Below are positions 8,040 to 15,987 of a DNA stretch of 64,000 nucleotides, in pieces. Both the position numbers and the translations under genes were made by a program. Source of the DNA: a virus. Positions within the stretch are counted from its first letter, which is position 1; the number at the start of each line of letters is the position of its first letter. The DNA lies in the IMG/VR virus record IMGVR_UViG_3300032236_001802, positions 1-64,000 of that record. One strand, given 5' to 3'. A model generated the notes under the pieces. The model saw nothing but the letters and a program-made list of their open reading frames with translations. It did no database searches and was not told where the DNA came from.

Positions 8040-8261
8040 ATGACAAGTGCTATCAAAACCAGGGCTTTAGCTATAGCAATACAAACGTTACAGCAGGCAC
8101 CCAACGGGCTTACGCTGGATCAAATCGTTAACGATGTACTCTTGCAGATTGAGCATTTCCACAGCCGCAGAGAGGCGCAGGCGGTGATCCGTGATGGGCT
8201 GCGTTCTCATCCAAGGGTGTTAGTTCAGTCCGATCTTTATGAGGTAAACCAGTATGACTAA
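8040..8261 (+). CDS. Small putative winged-helix protein
   Basis: 73 residues consisting of three predicted helices (ALAIAIQTLQQAP, TLDQIVNDVLLQIEHF, SRREAQAVIRDGLRSH) and a final strand pair (RVLVQ, YEVNQ). That order matches a winged-helix fold: the DNA-binding type where LTLDQIVNDV and the following helix form the helix-turn-helix. It is the last gene of the 6962-8261 run. Assignment is by shape only. Confidence 0.45.
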   Translation: MTSAIKTRALAIAIQTLQQAPNGLTLDQIVNDVLLQIEHFHSRREAQAVIRDGLRSHPRVLVQSDLYEVNQYD

Positions 8262-8293
8262 CCATAGTTTCCCGGTTTACTAAGCTCACAAAA

Positions 8294-8340
8294 CTTCCGT
8301 ATATTCACGGCTGAATAACACGGTATACCGCGTTATATTA
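8294..8340 (+). promoter_or_regulatory. Promoter-operator, copy 2 (upstream of DUF932 gene)
   Basis: Contains a 22-base near-palindrome at 8315-8336 (half ATAACAC, core GGTATACC, one mismatch) and a shared upstream block TATTCACGGCTGAAT also found in copy 3. A CTGAAT ... TTATAT pair about 17 bases apart is a possible -35/-10, which would place the palindrome in the promoter spacer. Confidence 0.6.
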
Positions 8341-8382
8341 AATGTACTGAAGCAAGCAAACTACAAACCGGGAGACAATATC

Positions 8383-9387
8383 ATGGCACATCAATTCGAT
8401 AGCGGTTTATTCGTCGGTACTGGAGCATGGCACGGTTTAGGGGTAACGGTTAAACAAGCCCCCGCAACAACCGCCGAAGCGATGAAGCTGGCGGGCATGG
8501 ATTGGACGGTAGAAGAAAGCCCAGTGATCACGATTGGACAAGATGAAACAGAGCCGTCCCTAGTGGATGGTTGGAAGGTTCTAAAGCGTTCCGACAACGG
8601 AACGGTCCTCAATGTCTGCCGGGAGTCTTGGACCCCAGTACAAAACGCCCAGGCGTTTGAATGGTTCGACCCCATCATCGCCGATGGTGACGCCGAGCTT
8701 TCAGCGGCGGTTTCATTGCAATCTGGCAAGCGGATCGCCATTACTGCCAAGATCAAAGACGCGACCGCCGAGGTTGTGCCTGGGGATCCGGTTGAATCTT
8801 ACCTTCTGCTGTTTAACAGCCATGACGGTTCCCTGTGTCTGGGGACCAAGTTTACAAACGTCCGAGTTGTTTGCGCAAACACCCTTGCGATCGCCCTGGG
8901 TGCTAAAACCCTGGCAGCCGGAAACGAAGATTTAACTTGGAACGGTAAGACTGGTCGCATCCGCCACACCAGATCGATTCACGATAATTTGCAAGCCATT
9001 CGGGACGCGATTGATGTTCAGCGGAGAACCTTCCGCTACTCAATCGAGGAATACAAGGCAATGAGCCGTGTGGATCTGTCCACCGCCGCGTTCAACGCTT
9101 ATGTTGCCAGCGTGTTCCTAGATAAGGATGATGAGAAGAAAACCGTTGGTGATCTGCGCCAATACGACCAGCTTGTTCGCAATTTCGAGCAAGGGCGTGG
9201 AGCCGACATGAAAGGAGTTCGGGGAACGCTTTGGGGTGCTTACAACGCTATTACGGAATGGACCAGCAGCCAACGGGCTGGGAATGGTGATATTGAGTCC
9301 GCCCGCGAGAACCTGAACTCTCTCTGGTTCGGAACAGCAGGGCAGATCAACGAAACCGCCCACTCTGCGGCCCTGGCACTGCTGTAA
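8383..9387 (+). CDS. DUF932 family phage/plasmid-like protein
   Basis: 334 residues. The opening GAWHGLG..V near residue 14 and the segment PVQNAQAFEWFDPI, together with LLLFNSHDGS, TNVRVVCANTLAIAL and a long helical C-terminus, match the DUF932 (phage/plasmid TIGR03299-type) family, usually ~330-360 residues, so it is full length. These proteins are common on phages and plasmids and their biochemical role is not established. GGGAG precedes the ATG. It is monocistronic, behind the copy-2 operator, with a hairpin after its stop. Confidence 0.85.
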   Translation: MAHQFDSGLFVGTGAWHGLGVTVKQAPATTAEAMKLAGMDWTVEESPVITIGQDETEPSLVDGWKVLKRSDNGTVLNVCRESWTPVQNAQAFEWFDPIIADGDAELSAAVSLQSGKRIAITAKIKDATAEVVPGDPVESYLLLFNSHDGSLCLGTKFTNVRVVCANTLAIALGAKTLAAGNEDLTWNGKTGRIRHTRSIHDNLQAIRDAIDVQRRTFRYSIEEYKAMSRVDLSTAAFNAYVASVFLDKDDEKKTVGDLRQYDQLVRNFEQGRGADMKGVRGTLWGAYNAITEWTSSQRAGNGDIESARENLNSLWFGTAGQINETAHSAALALL

Positions 9388-9394
9388 CCCAACG

Positions 9395-9420
9395 CCAGCC
9401 CCGGCGCAGGTCGGGGCTGG
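9395..9420 (+). terminator. Hairpin after DUF932 gene
   Basis: CCAGCCCCG / CGGGGCTGG with a seven-to-eight base loop; very stable but without a T-run, so termination may be partial or need a factor. Confidence 0.6.
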
Positions 9421-9439
9421 TAAAATGGTTCACAACTTC

Positions 9440-9480
9440 AGTGTATTCACGGCTGAATGATACGGTATACCGCGTTATCT
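9440..9480 (+). promoter_or_regulatory. Promoter-operator, copy 3
   Basis: Repeats the copy-2 block: GTATTCACGGCTGAAT followed by the GGTATACC core at 9464-9471 and CGCGTTAT. About 33 of 38 bases match copy 2. The left half-site is weaker (ATGATAC). It lies about 40 bases before the gene at 9518. Confidence 0.6.
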
Positions 9481-9517
9481 TGTATATATCAACCAACCGC
9501 GCAGGAGCGCTCACACC

Positions 9518-10225
9518 ATGCAACCTATCGTTACCACTGAAAACTACTTCTCCGACCTGAACTTGGCGATCGCTGAAGGTTTATTCCTCTCCAATGCAAA
9601 ACCCAAAAAGGTGGATCTCTACAATGCGATCGCCTCCCATAACAAAGCCTGTGAAATTGTTGATGCTCCCACCCAGGTAGTTACGCAACCCGAGAAACAC
9701 TCCGAGGAAATCGCAGTTGTTGAGCCTGTTGGCGCTGTGAGAACGGTTACCAAGGCTAAGAAAAACGCCTACGCCGAGCTTCGGCAACAGTGGAACAATA
9801 ACCGCGCCATGAAAGGAGTAAAGGCGGTTAAAGCGGCTTCTCAGAAAACAGAAAAGCCAGGGTTAACAGAGGCCCAAGAAGGACAGCTTAAAGTTTTAGT
9901 GGCGGGTTTTTACGCCGAGGACAAGAGCGATCGCATTAGAAATGCTTACTGGATCCATGGCGTTGTTGAGTTGGTTGGGACAACCAAAGCCGCCGAACTT
10001 TTAACCCTGAGCGTTCCCAACGTCGCACGGCAGGCTCGTAGCTACGAGCTTTTTACGCAAAGCAAAGTGATTGCAGACAACGTGAAAGCGGGGTTGTTAA
10101 GCTGGGCCAAGCTGCATGCAGAGATTGCAACCAAGACCCGCAAAACGCCGCTAGAAGAACTTGAGCAGTTGGCGCGGGACATCATTGCAGAAGCCCAAGC
10201 GAAAAAGACCACCTCAAAAGGCTAA
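9518..10225 (+). CDS. Hypothetical protein with helix-turn-helix-like region
   Basis: 235 residues. Residues 1-75 are acidic and variable, 80-115 are Lys/Ala-rich, and 125-205 include GTTKAAELLTLSVPNVARQARSYE... in which AELLTLSVPNVARQAR has the spacing of a helix-turn-helix as in ParB- or KorB-like proteins. The gene has a strong AGGAG before its ATG and a strong terminator after it, and is controlled by the copy-3 operator. It might be a DNA-binding accessory of replication or partition. No family was recognised. Confidence 0.5.
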   Translation: MQPIVTTENYFSDLNLAIAEGLFLSNAKPKKVDLYNAIASHNKACEIVDAPTQVVTQPEKHSEEIAVVEPVGAVRTVTKAKKNAYAELRQQWNNNRAMKGVKAVKAASQKTEKPGLTEAQEGQLKVLVAGFYAEDKSDRIRNAYWIHGVVELVGTTKAAELLTLSVPNVARQARSYELFTQSKVIADNVKAGLLSWAKLHAEIATKTRKTPLEELEQLARDIIAEAQAKKTTSKG

Positions 10226-10236
10226 GATTTTCCCGG

Positions 10237-10269
10237 TAAAAAGGGGATTCGGTTGAATCCCCTTTTTTT
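10237..10269. terminator. Bidirectional terminator between convergent genes
   Basis: AAAAAGGGGATTC / GAATCCCCTTTTT with loop GGTT, a perfect stem with A-run and T-run on opposite sides, so it works for both the plus-strand gene and the minus-strand ParB-like gene that overlaps it. Confidence 0.93.
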
Positions 10270-11104
10270 ATGCCTCAATCCGATCAAGATACTGAGACGC
10301 GATCGCTTCAAAAAACTGCCCTAGGGCAATCTGCTCATCACCCGATAGGGCAGCCTCCCGTGCTCCAAAGGCATTTTTAGCCTCTGTGATGATCTGCAAC
10401 CCTAGGGGGGAAAGCTTAAACGTGACCGTTTCAAACACATCATCCTGGGCGACGCTATCGCCCCCAGAACCGCTGTTTTCATAGTTGGGGTTAAACTGGT
10501 CCCAGTTGGCTTCCGCAAGGGCTAAAAGCTCTTGCAGCTCTTGATCCTCATAAGGTAAAGCCAGGGCTGTTTCCTCTCCCATGTCAGCGTAAATATCAGC
10601 CAGCAATTGAGCTAATTCAATCTTATCGGGATCTCCATGGGTTTCATTGATAACGATCGTTAGCTTTTTAGCCTCTGCATCAGTTAGTCCGTGGATCACA
10701 TTAACAAAAACGGTCTTCCCGTCCATTTCGAGCCATCGGTGATAGCCATCAATGATCTGATATTTGCCTTCTTGGTCTGGATGGGGCCGAACTACAATCT
10801 CTTCGATCTGTCCAACCCAGCTAAGCGATTCACCAATCGCCGCCTGTTCCCTGGGTCTAGTTTTTTGAGGATTCCATTCGTTAGGTATTAGGTCCGCCGA
10901 TGACACGGCAACCGCCCGCTGTATTGCATAGCGCTGATTAAGAATGACAGCGCTATCAATGCCTGGATAGGCGTGCCAAACCTCTTTACCTTGCCCTGCA
11001 CTATCACCTTCTTCGTTGATCTGTTGTTCCCCCTGAGATTCCACAGGGGGAACAACAACTTCGTTTGCCGAAACGGTTGTTGAACCAGTTTTTCTTTTAG
11101 TCAT
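10268..11104 (-). CDS. ParB/Srx-fold domain protein
   Basis: 278 residues. An N-terminal low-complexity region is followed by LIPNEWNPQKTRPREQAAIG, IVVRPHPDQEGKYQIIDGYHRWLE and VIHGLTDAEAKKLTIVINETHG, the characteristic ParB-like N-terminal fold with an [IV][IV]DGxHRW box that binds CTP or ATP in relatives. The C-terminus (helical, acidic) lacks the usual centromere-binding helix-turn-helix. In phages such proteins occur with DNA-modification enzymes; here it is the last gene of the deazaguanine operon, its start overlapping the dpdA-like gene by 8 bases. It could work with DNA modification, or as a nuclease. Which one is unknown. Confidence 0.7.
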   Translation of the reverse strand: MTKRKTGSTTVSANEVVVPPVESQGEQQINEEGDSAGQGKEVWHAYPGIDSAVILNQRYAIQRAVAVSSADLIPNEWNPQKTRPREQAAIGESLSWVGQIEEIVVRPHPDQEGKYQIIDGYHRWLEMDGKTVFVNVIHGLTDAEAKKLTIVINETHGDPDKIELAQLLADIYADMGEETALALPYEDQELQELLALAEANWDQFNPNYENSGSGGDSVAQDDVFETVTFKLSPLGLQIITEAKNAFGAREAALSGDEQIALGQFFEAIASQYLDRIEA

Positions 11105-12062
11105 CCCAAGTTATTCCCCTTGATTTCCATAGGTTAGTTGAATCAATTTGCATCTTTTGAAACTTTTTAACTTCACTTCTTAAATTGTGGATGTTTGCCG
11201 CTAAAGCCCCATCTGATTCTTTATAGCGGGGTAAGTGCTTGATGCCAGAAGCGGTTCCACCGCCAAACCTTAAGCATGAAGTCCACGACGATGAGTCGCA
11301 GGAATAAAGCGGGTAACGTTGCAAAACCCACTCGGAGGTTATTCCTAATAGGTGAACCTTTCTAAGTTTTTTCGTTTTTTTGAAATAAGCCATTACCCGC
11401 GAGAAGCACGGATCTAGCCAAGCCTCTAGCTTTTTCCGCTGGCGGGTATGAGGAACCAGCCCACCCAGGGCGATGTAATCGTATCCTTCTAGCGCCCTGT
11501 CCAGATGGGATAGATCGACGCCATGAGTAACGATCGGCATGGGATTCATACCAAGCTTTTCCAGAAGTTTTTGGTTTTTCCAGGTTGCATCCTGATCACC
11601 AATCACATCAAGGTTCATAAACAGAAGTGATTTAAGATGCGATCGCCACTTTGCATCAAACTGGATTGCCCATTGTGCATACTCTTGGGGGTGAACAATT
11701 CGATTACTTGCAAACGCCGAGAATGCTCCCGAATCGATTATCACGCGGGGCAAAACCCCTTCCCCTAAGGAGTTTTCGGCGATCTGCCGCTGGATAACCT
11801 TTTCTTTGTTTTTAACCTCTAACGGGTCAGCGTAGGTAGTTAAATGGTTTTCAATTGGCCCCATGCTGGCATACTGAATCTCTTTCTTTTGGGAAGGGTG
11901 ACCCGCTAGGTAGATTTGAACCATTTTTTTCCATGTGTTTTCATAGCTAACTAGCGGACCATCGGCATAAGCATAAGAACAAAGGTGGGATTGATACTGT
12001 TCTTGGGCAAGTAAATCGTATTGCCCGCGATCGCTACCTGCATCACAGAGGTGAATGTGCAT
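11097..12062 (-). CDS. dpdA: DpdA-like DNA 7-deazaguanine transglycosylase
   Basis: 321 residues and a TGT-like barrel outline: VIIDSGAFSAFASN (strand-Asp motif), LFMNLDVIGDQ, MPIVTHGVD, YDYIALGGLVPH, KVHLLGIT and YSCDSSSWTS. The Asp-rich strands and D(S)SSW segment match phage tRNA-guanine-transglycosylase relatives (DpdA), which swap guanine in DNA for a 7-deazaguanine. It overlaps queC by 20 bases and follows folE, queD and queE in one operon, which strongly supports the role. The protein would take preQ0 made by the other enzymes. No zinc-ribbon or Cys cluster typical of tRNA-specific TGTs is seen. The name is inference from context plus motifs. Confidence 0.8.
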   Translation of the reverse strand: MHIHLCDAGSDRGQYDLLAQEQYQSHLCSYAYADGPLVSYENTWKKMVQIYLAGHPSQKKEIQYASMGPIENHLTTYADPLEVKNKEKVIQRQIAENSLGEGVLPRVIIDSGAFSAFASNRIVHPQEYAQWAIQFDAKWRSHLKSLLFMNLDVIGDQDATWKNQKLLEKLGMNPMPIVTHGVDLSHLDRALEGYDYIALGGLVPHTRQRKKLEAWLDPCFSRVMAYFKKTKKLRKVHLLGITSEWVLQRYPLYSCDSSSWTSCLRFGGGTASGIKHLPRYKESDGALAANIHNLRSEVKKFQKMQIDSTNLWKSRGITWDD

Positions 12063-12762
12063 TTTGCTCTCTAAATTGCCAGATGGGATCGATCATGTTG
12101 TTCTCCTGAAACCCGCGATCGCGCAGTATGCAGGCATGGCACTTACCACACCCACCCTTAATGCCAGCGTAGCAAGTATGGGTTTCAGCGAACACCTGGT
12201 TAAAATCAAAGCTACCCATAGTCTCTACAGCCAGCTTGATACTCTCTGCCTTACTCAAATCCATCAAAGGCGTTCTGATCTCAAAGTGATCCGGGTTGCC
12301 CGCTATCGCCTCTCCCATAGCGGCTGCCGCTGCGTCAACAAAGGTCTGCCTACAATCCCAGTACCCAGCAAAATCGGCTTGACACAGCCCCGTGTAGATA
12401 GTGGTAATCCCTAAAGCCGCCGCCCGGTTTGCTGCGATCGTCAAAAAGAGTAGGTTTCTGGCGGGTACAAAGGTCGGTTCTACACCTGTTGGGAGTTCAT
12501 CAGGACCGCCATACTCCCCTAGGGGGGCGTTGCTGACCAGGGGGGAAGTACTTTGCAGTATGGGGCCAATATCGATAACCTCAAACCCATCTAGGCTTAA
12601 AGCGGTGGCCACCGCCCGCGCCGATTCCAATTCAATAGCGTGGCGCTGACCATAGTTAAAGGAAATCGCGTGAACCTCTTCAAACTCTTGCACGGCGATC
12701 GCGGCACAGGTTGTTGAATCTTGCCCACCGCTCAGAATAACCAGGCATTTACTTTTTGACAT
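12043..12762 (-). CDS. queC: 7-cyano-7-deazaguanine synthase
   Basis: 239 residues, close to the usual ~230. The PP-loop SGGQDSTT at 11-18 binds ATP, FNYGQRH follows, and VEPTFVPARN is the next conserved block. The C-terminus holds the zinc site THTCYAG...GGCGKCHACILR. It converts 7-carboxy-7-deazaguanine with ammonia and ATP to preQ0. The start at ATG 12762 follows folE's stop within 2 bases. All catalytic features are intact. Confidence 0.95.
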   Translation of the reverse strand: MSKSKCLVILSGGQDSTTCAAIAVQEFEEVHAISFNYGQRHAIELESARAVATALSLDGFEVIDIGPILQSTSPLVSNAPLGEYGGPDELPTGVEPTFVPARNLLFLTIAANRAAALGITTIYTGLCQADFAGYWDCRQTFVDAAAAAMGEAIAGNPDHFEIRTPLMDLSKAESIKLAVETMGSFDFNQVFAETHTCYAGIKGGCGKCHACILRDRGFQENNMIDPIWQFREQNAHSPL

Positions 12763-12763
12763 T

Positions 12764-13423
12764 TCAAACCCCTATTAGGTTCATAGCTTGCATCGTAACA
12801 GACATATCATTTTGAAAGATTCCAGTTGTAGCGCGGGTCACCGTTACGGCTCCAGCTTTGAGAACACCACGGTTCGACATACAAGAATGCTGGGCACTCA
12901 GGATAACGATGACGCCCTGTGGACTCAGGGCGTCATCTAGAACCTGGCAAAATTGCGTTGTTAGGCGCTCTTGTAATTGCGGTCTTTTAGCCAAAATGTC
13001 TAGCGACCGAGGCACCTTAGATAATCCGGCAACTTTACCGTTTGGAATATAACCAACATTTGCAACACCATAAAACGGCAGTAAATGATGCTCACATAAA
13101 CTGTTAAAGGGGATTGATTTGATAATAACCAGGTCGCTGTGAGCGCAAGGGAAAGTTTTCTTTAGCGCCTCCGCTGGGTTTTGGTGCAAACCGCTTGCAG
13201 CTTCCACCCAGTACCGGAACACGCGATCGGGGGTTTCGTCCATTCCTTCGGATAATGGTCCAAATACGATCGCCATTGCTTCACGAAGCAGGGTGATCGT
13301 ATGGTTGTCCGTTATCGGTTTGGATGGGGGAATAGAAGCAAGATGAAGTGCAGGTTTCATCAATTCGGACGGCGATGAGTCCGGGTAGTACTGGGATGAG
13401 TTGGTCATAAATCCATTTTGCAA
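12764..13423 (-). CDS. folE: GTP cyclohydrolase I (FolE)
   Basis: 219 residues. It makes dihydroneopterin triphosphate from GTP, the first step toward preQ0. Zinc and active-site residues are present: SLCEHHLLPFYG, GKVAGLSKVPR, LTTQFCQVL and AQHSCMSNRGV, the last aligning with EAEHxCMxxRGV of the family. The upstream end overlaps queD by up to 142 bases. The true start may be later, for example Met at 13360, because no strong ribosome-binding site precedes the first ATG and family homology begins near EAMAIVFGPLSEGMDETPDR. Confidence 0.93.
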   Translation of the reverse strand: MQNGFMTNSSQYYPDSSPSELMKPALHLASIPPSKPITDNHTITLLREAMAIVFGPLSEGMDETPDRVFRYWVEAASGLHQNPAEALKKTFPCAHSDLVIIKSIPFNSLCEHHLLPFYGVANVGYIPNGKVAGLSKVPRSLDILAKRPQLQERLTTQFCQVLDDALSPQGVIVILSAQHSCMSNRGVLKAGAVTVTRATTGIFQNDMSVTMQAMNLIGV

Positions 13424-13709
13424 CTAGTTCAGAAGTTGGACATTCAATTTTAAGCGTTTCATTTAGATGCCAGTGATCAAGATAGTCCCGAACCAAAGGG
13501 GCGATCGCCGCCTTGATATCAGCGTAATCTACAACCATGCCCCTTTTGGGACCATCTTCAAAAAGTTGGTTGCCCTGAACAAACACAAAACCCACCCAGG
13601 AATGACCGTGCAATCGCTGGCACTTCCCATCGTGATCAGATAGTTGATGGGAAGCTTCAAAGGTAAATTTTTTGGACAAAACCCATCCGCCAATAGGCAA
13701 GCACTGCAT
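13281..13709 (-). CDS. queD: 6-carboxy-tetrahydropterin synthase (QueD)
   Basis: 142 residues, a little longer than typical. The zinc site is FEASHQL plus RLHGHSW, and Cys in GKCQRLHGH is the catalytic one. DYLDHWHLNE and CPTSELVAKWIY follow, with IDETCTSSC near the end corresponding to the substrate-binding Glu. It turns dihydroneopterin triphosphate into 6-carboxy-5,6,7,8-tetrahydropterin. Its ATG is separated from queE by 1 base overlap. The N-terminal ~10 residues may be extra to the core fold. Confidence 0.93.
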   Translation of the reverse strand: MQCLPIGGWVLSKKFTFEASHQLSDHDGKCQRLHGHSWVGFVFVQGNQLFEDGPKRGMVVDYADIKAAIAPLVRDYLDHWHLNETLKIECPTSELVAKWIYDQLIPVLPGLIAVRIDETCTSSCFYSPIQTDNGQPYDHPAS

Positions 13710-14383
13710 TATTTAACTCCTATCAATTTGTGGGTTTGCAGAGAAAGTCTAGCTTTGGGCCAAACCTTAAGCGCTTCTAATGTTACGTCAAAAGACCCCG
13801 ACTGATACGGAGAAACGTCAAACGTGTCAGTCCAAGCGGGCTGAAAAAATACAGGTATTCCTGAATCAAATAACCACTTCAACACACCCCCCCTAAATGT
13901 CTTTTCATCCCTTGCATAGAATAGAATGTCCTCTTCTTTTTCGATAACGAACTTGACCTCATCAGCCCTGAGCCAAAGCTGAACGGGATAACTTTTGTTC
14001 ATGTGCTCTTTAGGTGAAAGCGTGACCCACACTTGACCGGGAATCGAACTTTTAGATAAAAAACCTCCAGACGTTTCGATGTGAACAGCTTTACCCGCTT
14101 CAATTAACCCCTCGCATAGTGCGGACAAGTTTCTATGAATAAACGGTTCGCCACCAGAAATAACAACGGTTTCAGCGTTGGATAATTCGCCGATGAGTTC
14201 TGATAAAGTCATAGATTTTCGAGGGGTTGTCGCGCCGCCATCGGCGTAACCCGTATCGCACCAAGAACAGCCCACTGGGCACCCAGACAACCGAATAAAA
14301 TCAACATATCTTCCAGCGTGCAACCCTTCTCCCTGGACGGTTTGCTGAAAGGTTTCGTGAATCTGAAAAACTTGCTCCACCAT
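13709..14383 (-). CDS. queE: 7-carboxy-7-deazaguanine synthase (radical SAM QueE)
   Basis: 224 residues. FQQTVQGEGLHAGR is the substrate-binding front end. The [4Fe-4S]-binding CPVGCSWCDTG at ~35-45 fits the CxxxCxxC radical SAM motif, and VVISGGEPF is the SAM-binding GGE-type motif. It makes the deazapurine ring from carboxytetrahydropterin. A GAGGATTT sequence just before ATG gives good initiation. The gene is first of the four que genes as transcribed. Confidence 0.95.
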   Translation of the reverse strand: MVEQVFQIHETFQQTVQGEGLHAGRYVDFIRLSGCPVGCSWCDTGYADGGATTPRKSMTLSELIGELSNAETVVISGGEPFIHRNLSALCEGLIEAGKAVHIETSGGFLSKSSIPGQVWVTLSPKEHMNKSYPVQLWLRADEVKFVIEKEEDILFYARDEKTFRGGVLKWLFDSGIPVFFQPAWTDTFDVSPYQSGSFDVTLEALKVWPKARLSLQTHKLIGVK

Positions 14384-14389
14384 AAATCC

Positions 14390-14629
14390 TCAAAATAAGT
14401 TTAACTGCTGCCCTTCGGTGCAACCGACGCAGAAGCTGTCCACCACACCGCGATCGCAGCTGATCGCCAACCGTTCACGCCCACTGCAATGGGGGTACAC
14501 CCAATCGCGATCGCTTGCCCATGACCCGCCCACTGAGGACAGGATCCCTAAGTTATGCCCAGGGTAAAGGCTCCGGGCTTTCGCCATTGCAGTATTAATC
14601 GAGCTTACGCGATCGGGTTTGGTTTTCAT
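14390..14629 (-). CDS. Small Cys-rich protein in deazaguanine operon
   Basis: 79 residues with four cysteines arranged as YPHCSGRERLAISC and SFCVGCTEG, suggesting a metal-binding mini-domain. It starts in a TAATG overlap with the terminase-small-like gene and ends 6 bases before queE. Nothing else is recognised. Its position suggests a role in the deazaguanine operon, perhaps a small adaptor, but this is inference. Confidence 0.5.
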   Translation of the reverse strand: MKTKPDRVSSINTAMAKARSLYPGHNLGILSSVGGSWASDRDWVYPHCSGRERLAISCDRGVVDSFCVGCTEGQQLNLF

Positions 14630-15147
14630 TAGTTCAGCCCTGCTGACAGGGCTTTGTCGGTACTATCGCTGATCTGCACAATGGCATCCAGCACTTGATC
14701 GAAAACTTCTTTAGGCAGAGACGCTTCAAGGGCGTCAACAACCTGCCGAAGCTCTGTCTGAATCCCCTGCTCAATCTGCACTTGTACGGGTGCATCCAGC
14801 CCCAGCAATTTGCGCCGAGATTCATTGATTTTGATCGCAGTGGCGATCGCCTTCAGATTACCTTTTCTCACCTCTGAGGCAATCTTGAGCAGGTAGTAGT
14901 CCAGCCGTTCTAGTTCAAGGGCAATCAGTTCCTCTGCCGAGTTTTTTCGGGTGCTGGTTGCCTCATTCAGTGCAGCGCAAACATCCTTGTAGGCGGTGGA
15001 CTTACTGTAGGCCGGTTGACTAAATTTCACCGCGATCGCCGCCGCGATCGATTCAAACGTAGCTCCCTCGCGCCGCATGTTGAGCGCGGCCAGTCTGCGA
15101 TCCGCCACTTTGATTCGACCTGGGGACGTTTTTGATATGGATGCCAT
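14629..15147 (-). CDS. terS: Terminase small subunit-like DNA-binding protein
   Basis: 172 residues from Met at 15147, the start chosen because it follows a helix-lacking segment; a TTG at 15189 would add 14 residues. The N-terminus carries ADRRLAALNMRREGATFESIA, then STAYKDVCAALNE, the shape of a helix-turn-helix that recognises pac/cos DNA. The middle is a long helix and the C-terminal third has RRKLLGLDAPVQVQIEQG, a segment common in small terminases. TerS would hand DNA to the terminase at 4098-6788. It leads the deazaguanine operon, far from its partner. Confidence 0.6.
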   Translation of the reverse strand: MASISKTSPGRIKVADRRLAALNMRREGATFESIAAAIAVKFSQPAYSKSTAYKDVCAALNEATSTRKNSAEELIALELERLDYYLLKIASEVRKGNLKAIATAIKINESRRKLLGLDAPVQVQIEQGIQTELRQVVDALEASLPKEVFDQVLDAIVQISDSTDKALSAGLN

Positions 15148-15193
15148 ACTGCAAAACAGTGTCAGAGCTTTAAGTTTCCTGTAGTTCAATTTG

Positions 15194-15205
15194 GCATAAT
15201 TATGC
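15194..15205. promoter_or_regulatory. Palindrome in divergent promoter region
   Basis: GCATAATTATGC, perfect 12-base palindrome between the divergent terminase-small-like and gpL-like genes. The AT-rich halves resemble -10 boxes in both directions (CATAAT). It could be a shared operator or a bidirectional promoter core. Confidence 0.4.
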
Positions 15206-15238
15206 TTAATTGATCCGCTTATCCGGGGATTTCCTCAA

Positions 15239-15931
15239 ATGCTGCCCGCAAACCTTTGGTCATTAACTCCAGATACGTTCATCGAATTGTTTGAAATCAG
15301 TAACTACAACTTGGACGATCCAGAGGAAACGTTTCGGTTTTGCAACTATACCGGCGTGAGCTATAGGTTGACCCCTGACTCAGATCCGCAGGAATACCCG
15401 GCGATCGGGTGCGAGTCTGAGGGATATGAGTTGGTTGGACAAGGGCCAATCCCTCAACCCAAGGTGACGATTTCAAACGTCGGTCGCGTGGTGAGTGACT
15501 GGCTCTTTTTGCTGAAGTATGATCCGCGCCATCGGCTTGAGGGTGCAAAGGTGACCCGCCGTCTGACCCAAGCCCCATTTTTGGAGGGTGGAGATCAGTA
15601 TCTAAGCCCGGTTCGGGAGTTGGCCCCAGCTATTTTTCTGATTGAGCAACTTGCTCAGGAATCCTACAAGGCGTGCCAGTTTATCCTAGCCAGCCCCTTC
15701 GATTTGGAGGGAGTAACGCTGCCAAACCGCCCCGCCCTGCGAACATGCCCGTTTGCTTATCGTGGCCCCTATTGCGGTTATACAGGCGTGGGGGCGTTTA
15801 CCAGGGCAAACCAGGTGACGACTGATCCGCGCCAAGATATTTGCGCCAAGACGATCGCCGCCTGTGAGCTGCGGTTCCCAGAGGGAAATCTGAGGTTTGG
15901 TGGGTTCCCTGGTCTGGGTGCTGTACGATGA
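15239..15931 (+). CDS. Minor tail protein L-like (gpL, Fe-S type)
   Basis: 230 residues. The C-terminal half has TCPFAYRGPYCGY, then QDICAKTIAACELRFP and FGGFPGLG, closely following phage lambda gpL, which caps the tail and can bind an [4Fe-4S] cluster through these cysteines. The N-terminal half is less typical. GGGGA before the ATG favours translation. It lies alone on the plus strand 28-48 kb from the rest of the tail module, which is odd because gpL usually sits between gpM and gpK. A relocation or a strand swap is likely. Confidence 0.75.
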   Translation: MLPANLWSLTPDTFIELFEISNYNLDDPEETFRFCNYTGVSYRLTPDSDPQEYPAIGCESEGYELVGQGPIPQPKVTISNVGRVVSDWLFLLKYDPRHRLEGAKVTRRLTQAPFLEGGDQYLSPVRELAPAIFLIEQLAQESYKACQFILASPFDLEGVTLPNRPALRTCPFAYRGPYCGYTGVGAFTRANQVTTDPRQDICAKTIAACELRFPEGNLRFGGFPGLGAVR

Positions 15932-15987
15932 TCGGCCTGTGACCTACATAAAAGCGATCGCCCCCTGGATTGGAGCGATCGCGGTGG

